A stretch of DNA of 64,000 bases from BRH-c32 sp041674625 (GCA_041674625.1 JBAYVI010000001.1:62001-126000), one strand, 5' to 3'. Shown: positions 1 through 9,515, counted from the stretch's first letter. Numbers and translations: made by a program. The notes: generated from the letters alone by a model not told the origin.

Positions 1-1050
1 AAATTATATGAAAAAATGGCAAAATTTGATGAAACGATGGGCAAAACAAAAGCAAAGTTAGGCCAAAAAGAAGTAAAAGATTCAAATATCAGAACAGATA
101 AATTAATGGAGCAAATCTTTCCTAATCAAAAGAGAGAATTAAAGGGAGAGACATTAAAAGATAAATTAGATAAAGAAAAAGCGTTATGGAACACATATAC
201 TGAAGAGCAAAAGAAACTCTCTGAAATGACGGAAGAAGATTGGACAAAAGCATATGATGGTATAGCTGCTCAACAAGATACTTTTTTTAATGGAGCAAGA
301 GATGGATTCGATAAATATGCAACAAACACAACTTCTGCTTTTAAAACTGCGTCAGATTCTGTTCAACGAGCCTTTAAGGGTATGGAAGACGCATTAGTCG
401 AATTTGTAAAAACTGGTAAAATTAGCTTTACCGATATGGTTGATAGTATGGTGAATGATCTAATTAGATATCAAGTTCAACAAAGCATTACTACCCCATT
501 AGCAGAAGGTTCTAGTTCGTTGTTAGGATTGGCAGGAGCCGCGATAGCTAGTTATTTCGGGGGGGGCGGAGGTGGCACGCCAGAAGCATTTTCCCAAGTA
601 AGTTCCTATGATTCGATGGTCGGCACTTCACAACCATTTTCTATGGGATCAGCAAATGGCAATATCTTCAACCAAAGTGGATTCCAAAAATTCGCTAATG
701 GAGGAGCATTTACTAATTCAGTGGTCTCTAAGCCTACCATTTTCCCATTCGCCAATGGAGTAGGCTTAATGGGCGAAGCTGGTCCAGAAGCGATTATGCC
801 ACTAAAGAGAACCTCCAGTGGGGCGTTAGGTGTAGTCTCTGAAGGTGGTGGAGCTGTTACAAATGTAATTATAAATAATAATACCTCTGCAACAGCAACC
901 ACTTCTGAAACACAGAATTCTTCCGGGGGAAAAGATATAACAGTAATGATTGATGAAGTAGTTGGCAACTTGATAATGTCTGGAAGGGGTAAGACTAATA
1001 AAGCTATGCGCTCTACATTTGGCGCTAATCCGATATTGGCTGGGAGATAA
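1..1050 (+). CDS. Tail tape measure protein, C-terminal part (open at left edge)
   Basis: The frame is open from base 1, so the gene starts upstream; 349 residues are seen. It ends like lambda-family tape measure proteins: a segment with GARDGF..YATNTTSAF and FKGMEDALVEFVKTGKISF, a glycine-rich hinge, then FANGG and GLMGEAGPEAIMPL near the C-terminus. These motifs are typical of the conserved tape-measure C-terminal domain. The protein sets tail length and is threaded through the tail tube. It is followed after 3 bases by the first minor tail gene, as expected of a siphovirus tail operon. Confidence 0.9.
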   Translation, partial: KLYEKMAKFDETMGKTKAKLGQKEVKDSNIRTDKLMEQIFPNQKRELKGETLKDKLDKEKALWNTYTEEQKKLSEMTEEDWTKAYDGIAAQQDTFFNGARDGFDKYATNTTSAFKTASDSVQRAFKGMEDALVEFVKTGKISFTDMVDSMVNDLIRYQVQQSITTPLAEGSSSLLGLAGAAIASYFGGGGGGTPEAFSQVSSYDSMVGTSQPFSMGSANGNIFNQSGFQKFANGGAFTNSVVSKPTIFPFANGVGLMGEAGPEAIMPLKRTSSGALGVVSEGGGAVTNVIINNNTSATATTSETQNSSGGKDITVMIDEVVGNLIMSGRGKTNKAMRSTFGANPILAGR

Positions 1051-1053
1051 AAT

Positions 1054-1401
1054 ATGGCTACTTGGCCTGCAACATTACCACAATTACCTTTAGAAGCAGG
1101 GTATTCTGAGAGCACAATAGATACGTCCATTAGAACATCTATGGACGTTGGCCCAGCTAAAGTTAGGCGTAGGATTTCTGCCGGGACTAGAGATCACCAA
1201 ATGCAATTTATCATGACATCTGCCCAATTGTCAGATTTTAAAACATTCTACGAAACTACCTTATTATCTGGCTCATTATCTTATACTTGGGATCATCCAA
1301 GATCAGGGACAAATTATTCATGGAGGATAAAAAAAGCGCCTCAATGGTCTAAACAAGGAGCGTATTATATTGTTCCTCTTGAATTAGAGCAGATACCATG
1401 A
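1054..1401 (+). CDS. Minor tail protein
   Basis: 115 residues. It opens with WPATLPQLPLEAGYSE and contains IRTSMDVGPAKVRRR, a GS.SYTWDHP motif and a short beta-rich C-terminus, the pattern of a small tail protein family found directly after the tape measure gene in many siphoviruses. The position matches lambda gpM, at the tail tip. Its stop overlaps the next start (ATGA at 1398). The family assignment rests on motif resemblance and gene order. Confidence 0.7.
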   Translation: MATWPATLPQLPLEAGYSESTIDTSIRTSMDVGPAKVRRRISAGTRDHQMQFIMTSAQLSDFKTFYETTLLSGSLSYTWDHPRSGTNYSWRIKKAPQWSKQGAYYIVPLELEQIP

Positions 1402-1904
1402 GTCGTTCTACATCTGCTACGTTTAGGGACGCTGTATATCGCCCAGAGACTGGTGAGGTTTATGTTTTATTATTAACTGTTAATCACGATGATTTAACAA
1501 CGCCGATTAGAGTTTCTACTGATAATAATGATACATTTACTGTAGATAGCACAACGGTAAGGGGTACTATATCAAATGGAAATAATTTTATTTATCTTCC
1601 AATGGAGATAACATTGCCTGATGATAGTGATGAGTCTATATCACAGGCAAAAATATCTATAGATAATATAGATAGAGATATTTTAAGAAGTATAAGGTCA
1701 CTTGAATCTCCTCCTACTGTTTCAATTCAGGTTGTGTTGGCATCTTCTCCAAATACATACGAAGCTCAATTCAATAACTTTGTTTTGAGAGACGTAACTG
1801 CTGATTCTTTAGTAATAAGCGGAACCCTATCATTGAGTAATTTTCTTAATGAGCCTTTTCCAGGTGGGACAATACTTCCATCAAACTTTCCTGGTATTTT
1901 CTAA
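1398..1904 (+). CDS. DUF1833-like minor tail protein
   Basis: 168 residues. The N-terminus (SRSTSATFRDAVYRPETGEVYVLLLTVNH) and the following segment with ITLPDDSDESISQAKISIDNIDRDI resemble the DUF1833 family, which sits between gpM-like and NlpC-like genes in siphovirus tail operons, the place of lambda gpL. It is likely part of the distal tail or baseplate. The start overlaps the previous stop by four bases and its stop TAA shares the A with the next ATG at 1904. Confidence 0.65.
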   Translation: MSRSTSATFRDAVYRPETGEVYVLLLTVNHDDLTTPIRVSTDNNDTFTVDSTTVRGTISNGNNFIYLPMEITLPDDSDESISQAKISIDNIDRDILRSIRSLESPPTVSIQVVLASSPNTYEAQFNNFVLRDVTADSLVISGTLSLSNFLNEPFPGGTILPSNFPGIF

Positions 1905-2302
1905 TGATTGAAATAGATGTTAGCGAATATTGTGATGTGCCATTTTTAGAGAAAGGTCGGTCTATAGAAGGTTGGGATTGTTGGGGGCCTGCATATATCA
2001 TTTATAAAAACAGACTAGGGATAGAGCTTCCTTTATATACAGATAGATATAAAAACACTGAAGATGAGAAAGAACTTGGGCGTTTAATAGGAAAAGAAAA
2101 ATTGATGTGGGAGGAGGTTGATAACCCCGAGCCATATGATTTAGTTAATTTGAGACTAAAGAACCAGCCAATGCACGTTGGTGTTTGTATTGGGAATGGT
2201 AAATTTTTGCACTGTATGGAAAACGTAGGAACAACGGTAGAGAAATTAAAATCATTAACTTGGAGAGACAGAATAATTGGATTCTATCGTTACTCAAAAT
2301 AA
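1904..2302 (+). CDS. NlpC/P60-like tail tip peptidase
   Basis: 132 residues. The likely catalytic cysteine is in WDCWGPAYIIY near residue 27 and a histidine is in MHVGVCIGNGKFLHC, the Cys and His boxes of NlpC/P60 papain-like hydrolases. Phage members (lambda gpK region) sit just before the J gene and are thought to act at the tail tip, locally cutting peptidoglycan cross-links. The gene is compact and lacks the N-terminal JAB domain of lambda gpK. Confidence 0.75.
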   Translation: MIEIDVSEYCDVPFLEKGRSIEGWDCWGPAYIIYKNRLGIELPLYTDRYKNTEDEKELGRLIGKEKLMWEEVDNPEPYDLVNLRLKNQPMHVGVCIGNGKFLHCMENVGTTVEKLKSLTWRDRIIGFYRYSK

Positions 2303-5300
2303 AGTATCCGTAATTGCGTGTAAAAATCCGCTTACTATGCAAAAAACTGATTACGTTTTTTGCGAAGGGTTGACTATTGCCCAAATGCTGGAAGTAGTCA
2401 ATATCCCATATTATGTTAGTGTATTGGTTTCTATTGACGGAGTTCCCGCCCCAGCAGATCAGTATAAACATATTATCCCGGCAAAAGGTTCTTTGGTTAC
2501 AATGAGGACTGTTCCTACTGGTGGCGGTGGGAGTAAAAGCCCATTGAGAACGATTTTAACTATTGTTGTTATTGCCTTGGCGACTATAACCCAACAACAT
2601 TGGGTCACTGCTGGATATATAGGTGGTGCTGCCGGGGCCTACGTCGCTGCCGGGGTCGTGATGACGGTAGGCATGTTGATAGTCAACGCCATCGCACCTC
2701 CCCCAATTCCTTCATCTCTTTCAGGTTCTCAACAAACATATAAAGATTCTCCTTCTTATGCTTTGTCTGGTGCAAGAAATACAATATCTCCATATGGTGT
2801 AATCCCTATGTTATTAGGGAGACATAGAATTACACCCCCATATGGTGCATTGCCATATACAGAAAATTTAGGAGATGATCAGTTTCTAAGATGCCTATTT
2901 TGTAACGGATATGGGAGGCTAGTATATTCAGATCATAAACTTGGTGAGACACCAATAGCCTCATTTTCCGATGTGGAGATAGAAACAAGAGATGGTAGCG
3001 ACAGCACGAACACATCATTGTATCCAGGCGATGTTTTTCAGCAGGATTTAGCAGTTACATTGGTACAATCAGAAAGTTGGAGCGTAAGGACAACGCAGCC
3101 GGATACAACGAGAATATCAGTTGACGTAACCTATCCTAGGGGTTTAGTGAGTTTTAATGATGATGGTTCAAGAGCAACTGTTACATCTCAGCTAGAATTT
3201 CAATATGCAGTCAAAGATTCAGGAGTATGGCATGGTAGCGTTAGTGGTGTGTCGTTCGTAAGCCGTAATATATCTGGGTCTTATTATACAGATCCATTAC
3301 AAGAAAGGAAAGATATCCTTATAATGGATAAAATATCTGGGACGTTATCCATTATAAGTGGTCAGGTAGGGTATCCTGGTTCGTATTGGCCAGCTTTGTC
3401 GCCAACAATACCAAGCTGGGCCGAAGGACTTGCAAGCTGGGATGTTGGCGAGTCGGCTATTTCCGCATTTACAGATATAAGAAAGACATCATTTGTAACT
3501 GCGGGGTATTTTGTCCCATCTCATATTTCTGGATTAGCTTTTTCTGTAGGAGCTGGTGTTTTAGTTTCCGATTTCTTTAATATCTCTGGAGCAACAACAT
3601 CAATTATAAGGAGAACTCTGTCTATCCCAGTTTCGGCTGGACAATATGATGTAAGGATGAGAAGGGTTTCTGCCGACACAAGTTCCGATAGGATTTTGGA
3701 TGATGTTCAATGGACAGCTCTAAGATCATTTCAAACTGGTAGTCCGATTCTAGAACAAAATATGGCTAGGACCGCTTTAAGGATAAGGGCTACTGATCAA
3801 TTAAATGGAGCTATTGATAATTATAATTGCATAGCACAGTTGATTTGCCCTGATTATGATGTGACCACAGATACATGGATAACTCGCCCAACATCAAACC
3901 CTGCATCTTTATATAGATATGTATTGCAAGGTCCAGCAAATAAGAGACCATTGGTGGATTCCGAAGTTGATCTGGACATATTGGCGGAATGGCATGGTGT
4001 TTGCGAAAGCAATGGATTTTCTTTCAATCACTATTTCGATTATAGGACAAGTGTTGATGCCGTTTTGCAAATGGTTGCTGCCGCCGGAAGAGCCGCTCCT
4101 GGCTATGTGGACGGGAAATATGCTGTAGTAATGGATAGGATACAATCAAATATTGCACAACATTTTACCCCTAGGAACTCTTGGGGGTATTCTTATAATA
4201 AAGCATTTTTAGACAGACCGCACGCTTTTAGAGTCAAATTTTGGAACAAAGACGCTGATTGGAGAGAAGACGAAAGAATAGTTTATGATGATGGATATTC
4301 TGAGGCTAATGCTACTTTATTTGAAGAAATGTCTCTGCCTGGAATAAATACTTCCGCATTAGCTTGGAAACACGGTAGATATCATATAGCCACTGCTAGG
4401 CTTAGACCAGAAAGACATACATTTAATTCTGATTTCGAATATCTTACATGTACTAGGGGAGACAGAATAAAATTTACAAATGATGTTATTTCTGTCGGTC
4501 TGGGTTACGGGAGAGTAAAAAGCTATACTGATGATGGGACGAATGTAACTACCGTCACGGTTGATGAAGAATTATCAATGGAATCTGGGAAAACATACCA
4601 ATTCAGAATAAGACAACATGATGGTGATTCATTAGAAATACCATTAGTCACTTCAGTCGGAACAAGTGATACATTCACTGTTAATATGACCCTCCCGATT
4701 GCAAATGCTCCTGATATAGGAGCCATTATGATGTATGGAGAAACGGAATCAGAATCAATTGATCTTATAGTAAAAGATATATCTCCCCAATCAGATTATA
4801 CTGCTCAATTAACGTGTTTGTCTTATGCACCAGAAGTTCATAGTTCAGATACTGGGACTATTCCTTCATTTTCTACGAATATAACTATCCCAGTAGACAG
4901 GGCATCTGTTTATATTCCTCAATTCACATTAAGGTCAGATGAATCTACACTAATAATTATCGGGAATACTTTCGTTCCGAGGATAGTGGCGACATTTCAG
5001 AGTCAAGTAGTTCCACCTGGACTTATAGACAGTATAGAAGTCCAGTATAGATTGAAGGGAACTCAAAACCCTTGTATTTCTGTATTTTCTATAAATAATG
5101 ATATTTCTCTTGAAGACGAAATATTCCAGGGGAAAACTTATACTATCCAAGCTAGATATCATATAGACGGGAAGGCTGGACTTTGGAGTCCATGCCAAAC
5201 ACATACGGTTGTGGGGTTGTCCACAAATCCATCAGATGTTGAAAATTTTAATGTAAATATTTTAGGGCAAACTGCTTATTTGTCTTGGGATGCGGTGACA

Positions 5301-6287
5301 GACTCTGATTTGTCGCATTATATTATAAAATTTTCAACCGCTGTGGCTGGCGCTACTTGGGGTAGTTCAGTTTCTTTGGTTGAAAAAATAGGAAAACCAA
5401 ACACAAGTATTTCTGTCCCTGCAATGACTGGGAGTTATTTAATTAAGGCTGTCGATTTTTCTACTCCAGCTATAGAAAGTATTAACGCTACGGTTATTTC
5501 TACAACTGTTCCAGGATTGGAAAATTTAAATGTGGTTAGTACACTTACAGAACACTCTTCATTTTTAGGTACAAAAACTAATTGTGAAGTTGTAGGATCA
5601 AACTTAAGATTATCATCTGTAGATACATTATCTGATTGGACAACACTATCTTCGGTTAGAAATTTGTATTTTGGAGTAAATGGGATTAATACTTCAGGAA
5701 TGTACGAGTTTTATAACTCACAAGACTTAGGAGACGTTTATTCTAGTAGATTATCAGCAACAATGTTAGTAAGTGGAAATAATATAGCAAATTTTATGTC
5801 TGGTTGGCTAGCTCTTTCTTCTGTCGAGAGTTTGTCTGGGACAGATCCTTCAATGTGGGCTGCTTATTTAGAATTGAGGACTACTAATGATGACCCATCC
5901 GCCACTCCTACGTGGAGTGGGTGGCAACCATTTATAGTAGGAGACTATTTAGCTAGGGCGTATGAATTTAGGTTGAATTTAATTTCTACGTCTTCATCAA
6001 TAACGCCAGACGTGTCATCATTATCGGTCAGAATAGATATGCCAGACAGGGTATATGGAGATGATGATGTTGTTTGTCTGAACACTGGACTTTCTGTATT
6101 ATTCTCTCCGGCATTTAAAGAAAAACCAGCCATCGCTGTTTCTGGGCAAAATATGGGAACAGGTGATTATTATGTTATATCAAATCAGTCTGCTTCTGGA
6201 TTTGATATAACTTTTTATAATTCTTCGGCAGTTGGGATAGAAAAAACATTTGATTTTGTTGCTAAGGGTTTTGGGTACGTTAATTAA
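2277..6287 (+). CDS. Tail tip / host specificity protein J
   Basis: 1336 residues. Near residue 80 is a GGGGSK linker, followed by a hydrophobic segment (RTILTIVVIALATI) and a glycine/alanine-rich hydrophobic stretch ending in NAIAPPPIP; this N-terminal layout is typical of large J-like tip proteins that have absorbed the gpI-like segment. Fibronectin-like and carbohydrate-binding-like repeats follow toward the C-terminus. J-type proteins form the tip and determine receptor choice. The start is uncertain: TTG at 2277 overlaps the previous gene by 26 bases and an ATG at 2337 is an alternative. Confidence 0.85.
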   Translation: MDSIVTQNKVSVIACKNPLTMQKTDYVFCEGLTIAQMLEVVNIPYYVSVLVSIDGVPAPADQYKHIIPAKGSLVTMRTVPTGGGGSKSPLRTILTIVVIALATITQQHWVTAGYIGGAAGAYVAAGVVMTVGMLIVNAIAPPPIPSSLSGSQQTYKDSPSYALSGARNTISPYGVIPMLLGRHRITPPYGALPYTENLGDDQFLRCLFCNGYGRLVYSDHKLGETPIASFSDVEIETRDGSDSTNTSLYPGDVFQQDLAVTLVQSESWSVRTTQPDTTRISVDVTYPRGLVSFNDDGSRATVTSQLEFQYAVKDSGVWHGSVSGVSFVSRNISGSYYTDPLQERKDILIMDKISGTLSIISGQVGYPGSYWPALSPTIPSWAEGLASWDVGESAISAFTDIRKTSFVTAGYFVPSHISGLAFSVGAGVLVSDFFNISGATTSIIRRTLSIPVSAGQYDVRMRRVSADTSSDRILDDVQWTALRSFQTGSPILEQNMARTALRIRATDQLNGAIDNYNCIAQLICPDYDVTTDTWITRPTSNPASLYRYVLQGPANKRPLVDSEVDLDILAEWHGVCESNGFSFNHYFDYRTSVDAVLQMVAAAGRAAPGYVDGKYAVVMDRIQSNIAQHFTPRNSWGYSYNKAFLDRPHAFRVKFWNKDADWREDERIVYDDGYSEANATLFEEMSLPGINTSALAWKHGRYHIATARLRPERHTFNSDFEYLTCTRGDRIKFTNDVISVGLGYGRVKSYTDDGTNVTTVTVDEELSMESGKTYQFRIRQHDGDSLEIPLVTSVGTSDTFTVNMTLPIANAPDIGAIMMYGETESESIDLIVKDISPQSDYTAQLTCLSYAPEVHSSDTGTIPSFSTNITIPVDRASVYIPQFTLRSDESTLIIIGNTFVPRIVATFQSQVVPPGLIDSIEVQYRLKGTQNPCISVFSINNDISLEDEIFQGKTYTIQARYHIDGKAGLWSPCQTHTVVGLSTNPSDVENFNVNILGQTAYLSWDAVTDSDLSHYIIKFSTAVAGATWGSSVSLVEKIGKPNTSISVPAMTGSYLIKAVDFSTPAIESINATVISTTVPGLENLNVVSTLTEHSSFLGTKTNCEVVGSNLRLSSVDTLSDWTTLSSVRNLYFGVNGINTSGMYEFYNSQDLGDVYSSRLSATMLVSGNNIANFMSGWLALSSVESLSGTDPSMWAAYLELRTTNDDPSATPTWSGWQPFIVGDYLARAYEFRLNLISTSSSITPDVSSLSVRIDMPDRVYGDDDVVCLNTGLSVLFSPAFKEKPAIAVSGQNMGTGDYYVISNQSASGFDITFYNSSAVGIEKTFDFVAKGFGYVN

Positions 6288-6299
6288 AGGAGGTTTTGA

Positions 6300-7199
6300 A
6301 TGAGTCAATTCACACATGGGGTAATCAATCCAGATACAGAGACTGGGACCCAATTAGCACTTGATTTAGCAAGTGAAGAGTCGTCGCAAAATACAAATCA
6401 TAGTGGTGCTTCTAGGCCATCTTATGCTGTAACAGGTATGATTTGGATTAAGACAGTTTCGGGAACGCTGCATGAAATATACTATTTTGATGGGACTGAT
6501 GATATACTTGTTGGGTCAATAAATCCTACGACTAATACGTGGGGGCAAACATTTACAGGCCTCGTTAATTTAGCTGCTGGGGCAGACATAGCCTCCGCTG
6601 CCACTATTGACCTCACGGCTGCCACCGGCAACTCCCCACGGATCACCGGGACAACGCCTACAAGTGCCGTGACAATGAACACCGGCCAACAGATGGTTGT
6701 CGTGGCCGATGGAGCATGGCCATTGACTTATCATGCGACAATGAATAAACTTAACACCGGGTCGGATTACACTTGCACCGCTGGCGATATAATTTCTTAC
6801 TCAAAGGATTTATCCGGCGTTATTCACGGGATAATTCATAGGGTGACGTGGGCCGAAAGCATTCACTTCACGCGAGACTTAGCGGCGGCATCGGGAAATG
6901 TTAGTTATACCGGTTTTACTTTTACTCCGAAAAGTATACTAATCACAGGAATCAAAGCTGGGGCCACACTAAGCTCTAGGGGTATTGGCAAGGTTGGGAC
7001 TAATTATTGCGATTACCACGACGGAACAAATTGGTGGTCAGGAACAAATTATGCCGTAATAGTATCTACCGACAGCGGAGTTACTAATGCCCAAGCTGGT
7101 GTTGTGGCGTCTAGTAGCCCAGGAGAAGTGACTATTGCCTGGACCAAATCTGGTACGCCGACCGGCACAATAAATTTGCAAATAACTGCATTTGCATAA
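6300..7199 (+). CDS. Tail appendage / fibre-like protein
   Basis: 299 residues after a strong ribosome site (AAAGGAGG). The N-terminal third describes a beta-rich region with WIKTVSGTLHEIYYFDGTD, common in phage fibre or appendage proteins; the middle is rich in Ala, Thr and Gly; the C-terminus (FTPKSILITGIK and later) is a likely beta-sandwich tip. Roughly 6560 to 6860 is markedly GC-richer than its surroundings, suggesting a module gained by transfer. A role in host binding is inferred from position after J and from this mosaic make-up. Confidence 0.6.
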   Translation: MSQFTHGVINPDTETGTQLALDLASEESSQNTNHSGASRPSYAVTGMIWIKTVSGTLHEIYYFDGTDDILVGSINPTTNTWGQTFTGLVNLAAGADIASAATIDLTAATGNSPRITGTTPTSAVTMNTGQQMVVVADGAWPLTYHATMNKLNTGSDYTCTAGDIISYSKDLSGVIHGIIHRVTWAESIHFTRDLAAASGNVSYTGFTFTPKSILITGIKAGATLSSRGIGKVGTNYCDYHDGTNWWSGTNYAVIVSTDSGVTNAQAGVVASSSPGEVTIAWTKSGTPTGTINLQITAFA

Positions 7200-7211
7200 T
7201 AGGGGGAACAC

Positions 7212-7754
7212 GTGAAAATATATCGGAGAACCTCAGATGGACTGGAAATTCAGGATGCACTTGACCGCGACTTGGCGTGGGTTACGCTGACGTATGGGGT
7301 GGGGTTTGTAGAAATTATCCCTCCAACCCCCACGGCGGCGGAACTATGCTCTACTGCTTGTTTATCAAGATGCAAAGAAGTAGACATGCTTTACTCCTCT
7401 AAGATATTCACGGATGTCGCGGTGACATTTCCGGCTGGTGATAAAGTAATCCAGTTCCGGGATAATACCGACAGATCAAACTTGGAGAGTGTCTGCGCCG
7501 GTGCCACTGCTCTTGTTGCGTTGGGTCAAGGTGAAACGCAAATGGTATATCGCACCATTGATGATGTGAATCAGGCTGTAACAGCGGCGCAAATGGCCGC
7601 TATAGGGCTTTCGGTGTTGTCTATGAAACAGGCCATTACAAATCAGCGGTGGGCGCACAAAGATGCGATATGTGCGATTTATGAGGACTTGCTAAAGTCT
7701 GATGAGCAGAAATTAATCGACCTTGCTGGATATGATATTCAGGTTGGATGGTAA
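7212..7754 (+). CDS. DUF4376-like tail-fibre-associated protein
   Basis: 180 residues from a GTG start. The C-terminal half (FPAGDKVIQFRDNTDRSNLESV, then a region with MVYRTIDDVNQAVTAAQMAAIGLSV and RWAHKDAI) resembles DUF4376-type domains seen at the end of tail fibre or fibre assembly proteins. The gene is the last structural-looking one before the lysis cassette. Function is unproven; fibre assembly or a fibre tip are the likely options. Confidence 0.55.
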   Translation: MKIYRRTSDGLEIQDALDRDLAWVTLTYGVGFVEIIPPTPTAAELCSTACLSRCKEVDMLYSSKIFTDVAVTFPAGDKVIQFRDNTDRSNLESVCAGATALVALGQGETQMVYRTIDDVNQAVTAAQMAAIGLSVLSMKQAITNQRWAHKDAICAIYEDLLKSDEQKLIDLAGYDIQVGW

Positions 7755-7777
7755 ACTCATAACAAAAGGAGGAAGTC

Positions 7778-7861
7778 ATGCCTGGATCACCAAAGCCGAA
7801 AGGCAAGCCGCAGAGCAGAGACCCGAGGACAAGGCGTTCCAATAGACGTTCTGCAAATTAA
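7778..7861 (+). CDS. 27-residue basic peptide
   Basis: A very short gene with an excellent ribosome site (AAAGGAGG seven bases upstream of ATG). The product is rich in Lys, Arg, Pro and Ser and has no hydrophobic segment. Such short basic peptides occur between tail and lysis genes in several phages. No function is known; it might bind nucleic acid, which is only an inference from charge. Confidence 0.5.
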   Translation: MPGSPKPKGKPQSRDPRTRRSNRRSAN

Positions 7862-7865
7862 TCTT

Positions 7866-8078
7866 ATGAGACTAAAGTACTTAATGCCAATAATAAAAAG
7901 AAATACTAAATTATGTGTTGGTTGCGGAAATTGTGAATATATTTTAGGAAAAGATATAATAAAAAGATTAGAAATCAATAAATTAGAATTAAATAAAGAG
8001 GAATATGATTTAAATAAAGGTAAAATATTAAAAGCCCTAGACAAATGTTATTTGGAGGCGTTAACAATGGAGGAATAA
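7866..8078 (+). CDS. Small ferredoxin-like CxxCxxC protein
   Basis: 70 residues. CVGCGNC (Cys 17, 20, 23) and a lone Cys at residue 61 give the four-cysteine spacing of a single 4Fe-4S cluster in ferredoxin-like proteins. The protein is lysine-rich between the two halves and has no membrane segment. An internal ATG at 7884 is an alternative start. It stands immediately before the holin-like gene, an unexpected place for an iron-sulfur protein. The cluster is predicted from cysteine spacing only. Confidence 0.5.
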   Translation: MRLKYLMPIIKRNTKLCVGCGNCEYILGKDIIKRLEINKLELNKEEYDLNKGKILKALDKCYLEALTMEE

Positions 8079-8080
8079 AA

Positions 8081-8380
8081 ATGGTAATAACACCGGAAAT
8101 TGTATCAACCGTAATCGTTTTAATGAAGATATTTGGAACTGTAATTGTATTTTTGTTATCTGTAATTTGTGTATTGGGCGGTGTTATTTGGAAGGATTTA
8201 AGGGCTGAAATAAAAATGATAAAAAACGATTCTTTAAATTTATTGAATAATTTTAAAATAGAAGATGAAAAGAAATGCAACTCATGTTCCTCAAGGATTA
8301 AAGACGAACGTGATTCTTTAATAAAAGAATGTGACGATTTATGGAGTGCCATTGAAGTTTGTTGCCCCAGAGTAAAATAA
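8081..8380 (+). CDS. Holin-like membrane protein
   Basis: 99 residues with GGAGG upstream of ATG. There is one strong hydrophobic segment (residues 10-37, with FGTVIVFLLSVICVLGGVIW) after a short outside tail, then a charged, coiled-coil-prone cytoplasmic region with a CNSC pair. Size, single membrane span and position just before the endolysin suggest a holin or lysis-related membrane protein. Its TAA stop shares its last A with the endolysin ATG at 8380, so translation is probably coupled. Confidence 0.55.
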   Translation: MVITPEIVSTVIVLMKIFGTVIVFLLSVICVLGGVIWKDLRAEIKMIKNDSLNLLNNFKIEDEKKCNSCSSRIKDERDSLIKECDDLWSAIEVCCPRVK

Positions 8381-8934
8381 TGGCTGATTTTAAAGATTCG
8401 ATAAAAATACTGATGGAATTAGAGTTCAATAATCCAGGAAATGCACTACATAAAAACAAGACAGAATCTGGGTATACTTATATGGGAATATATCAGAAAG
8501 CTCATCCTAAATGGGAAGGGTGGAAGATTGTTTTAGAGTATTTAGAAAAATATAAAAATATTAAAATTGCTTCTAAAAATTTATATATAAATGAACCATT
8601 AACCTTCTTGGTTAATTTGTTTTATAAAAAGACGTTTTGGGATAAAGCAAATCTTGATTTAATTAACTCTCAAAAAATATCAAATGAGATTTTTATATTT
8701 GGGGTTAACTCAGGGATGCCAGTGGCTATTAAAACAGCACAAAAATTAGTAGGAATTAGTCCAGATGGTGACGTAAGAGCAAAGACAATAAAGACATTGA
8801 ATAATTTTGATGAGAAAGTATTTGATGCAGAATATGATTTACTCGAACAAAAACATTATGCTATGTTAATTGAAAGGAATCCAAAATTAAAGATTTACGC
8901 GAATGGTTGGAGAAATAGAAGTATAGCTGTGTAG
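8380..8934 (+). CDS. Endolysin, GH108 muramidase with C-terminal binding domain
   Basis: 184 residues from ATG 8380; a TTG at 8359 is in frame but less likely. The start (ADFKDSIKILMELEF) carries the GH108-type catalytic glutamate, probably Glu15, followed by YTYMGIYQKAHP, equivalent to the GIT..TY box of this family. The C-terminal half (FIFGVNSGMPVAIKTAQKL..ISPDGDVRAKTI) matches the PG_binding_3 domain that accompanies GH108 enzymes. It cuts the glycan strand of peptidoglycan for lysis. No signal peptide is seen, so it needs the upstream holin-like protein. Confidence 0.85.
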   Translation: MADFKDSIKILMELEFNNPGNALHKNKTESGYTYMGIYQKAHPKWEGWKIVLEYLEKYKNIKIASKNLYINEPLTFLVNLFYKKTFWDKANLDLINSQKISNEIFIFGVNSGMPVAIKTAQKLVGISPDGDVRAKTIKTLNNFDEKVFDAEYDLLEQKHYAMLIERNPKLKIYANGWRNRSIAV

Positions 8935-8955
8935 AGTATAATATGGAGGGTTGAT

Positions 8956-9114
8956 ATGAATAAAAATATTTGTTTAATTTACTTAGTTATGTTCCTATTT
9001 TGCACAAGCTGCACAGTTAATTATGTTTGCCAGTCATCAAATGTAGATATAGATGCTAGAAAAGATATACAGGTAACTGATCCTTCTACCACTATAGGAT
9101 TACCTGTATTATGA
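8956..9114 (+). CDS. Small lipoprotein, possible o-spanin (Rz1-like)
   Basis: 52 residues, GGAGG ribosome site. A hydrophobic N-terminus ending in LFCTSC looks like a lipoprotein signal with Cys 18 as the lipidation site, although Cys at -3 is not ideal. The mature part is about 35 residues. A tiny lipoprotein directly after the endolysin is the classic place for an outer-membrane spanin subunit. No inner-membrane partner with a long coiled coil is evident next to it. The stop overlaps the next ATG. Confidence 0.5.
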   Translation: MNKNICLIYLVMFLFCTSCTVNYVCQSSNVDIDARKDIQVTDPSTTIGLPVL

Positions 9115-9515
9115 TACAATATAAAAGTGGCTTTAAGTACCAACTACACAATACTTATACTATAAACTTTCCATGGTTGACGGAACATCTTAATTACGAA
9201 GCAGACTTTCTTAAAATAAGTGGGGCAATGCTTATTATAGAAGCTGGATATGCTTGGGATGGGCCTAGCGGTCCAACTTGGGATAGTAAAAGTTCTATGA
9301 GGGCAAGCCTCATTCATGATGCACTATATCAATTAATGCGTATAGGTATTTTACCAGAAAAATGCAGAGAACAAGCAGATGATGTTTTGTATGATATTTG
9401 CATTGAAGATGGGATGTTCAAGCCTAGGGCCTGGATTTGGTATAAGGCTGTTAGACTGATGGCAAGTGATATGGCTAAGAATGGTACGGAAAGAGAAATT
9501 CATATAGCACCATAG
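9111..9515 (+). CDS. DUF1353 family protein
   Basis: 134 residues. Motifs AGYAWDGPSGPTWD and SLIHDALYQLMR, followed by ADDVLYDIC, are the signature of DUF1353, a phage protein found with lysis or tail-end genes. The conserved His-Asp may bind a metal, but no activity is established. Last gene of the rightward operon; the terminator starts 16 bases after its stop. Confidence 0.8.
   Translation: MIQYKSGFKYQLHNTYTINFPWLTEHLNYEADFLKISGAMLIIEAGYAWDGPSGPTWDSKSSMRASLIHDALYQLMRIGILPEKCREQADDVLYDICIEDGMFKPRAWIWYKAVRLMASDMAKNGTEREIHIAP

Noticed and set aside
606..1130. 174-residue open frame on the - strand across the tape measure gene
   Set aside because: Overlaps an intact well-conserved gene, has no ribosome site and low-complexity residues; a shadow frame.
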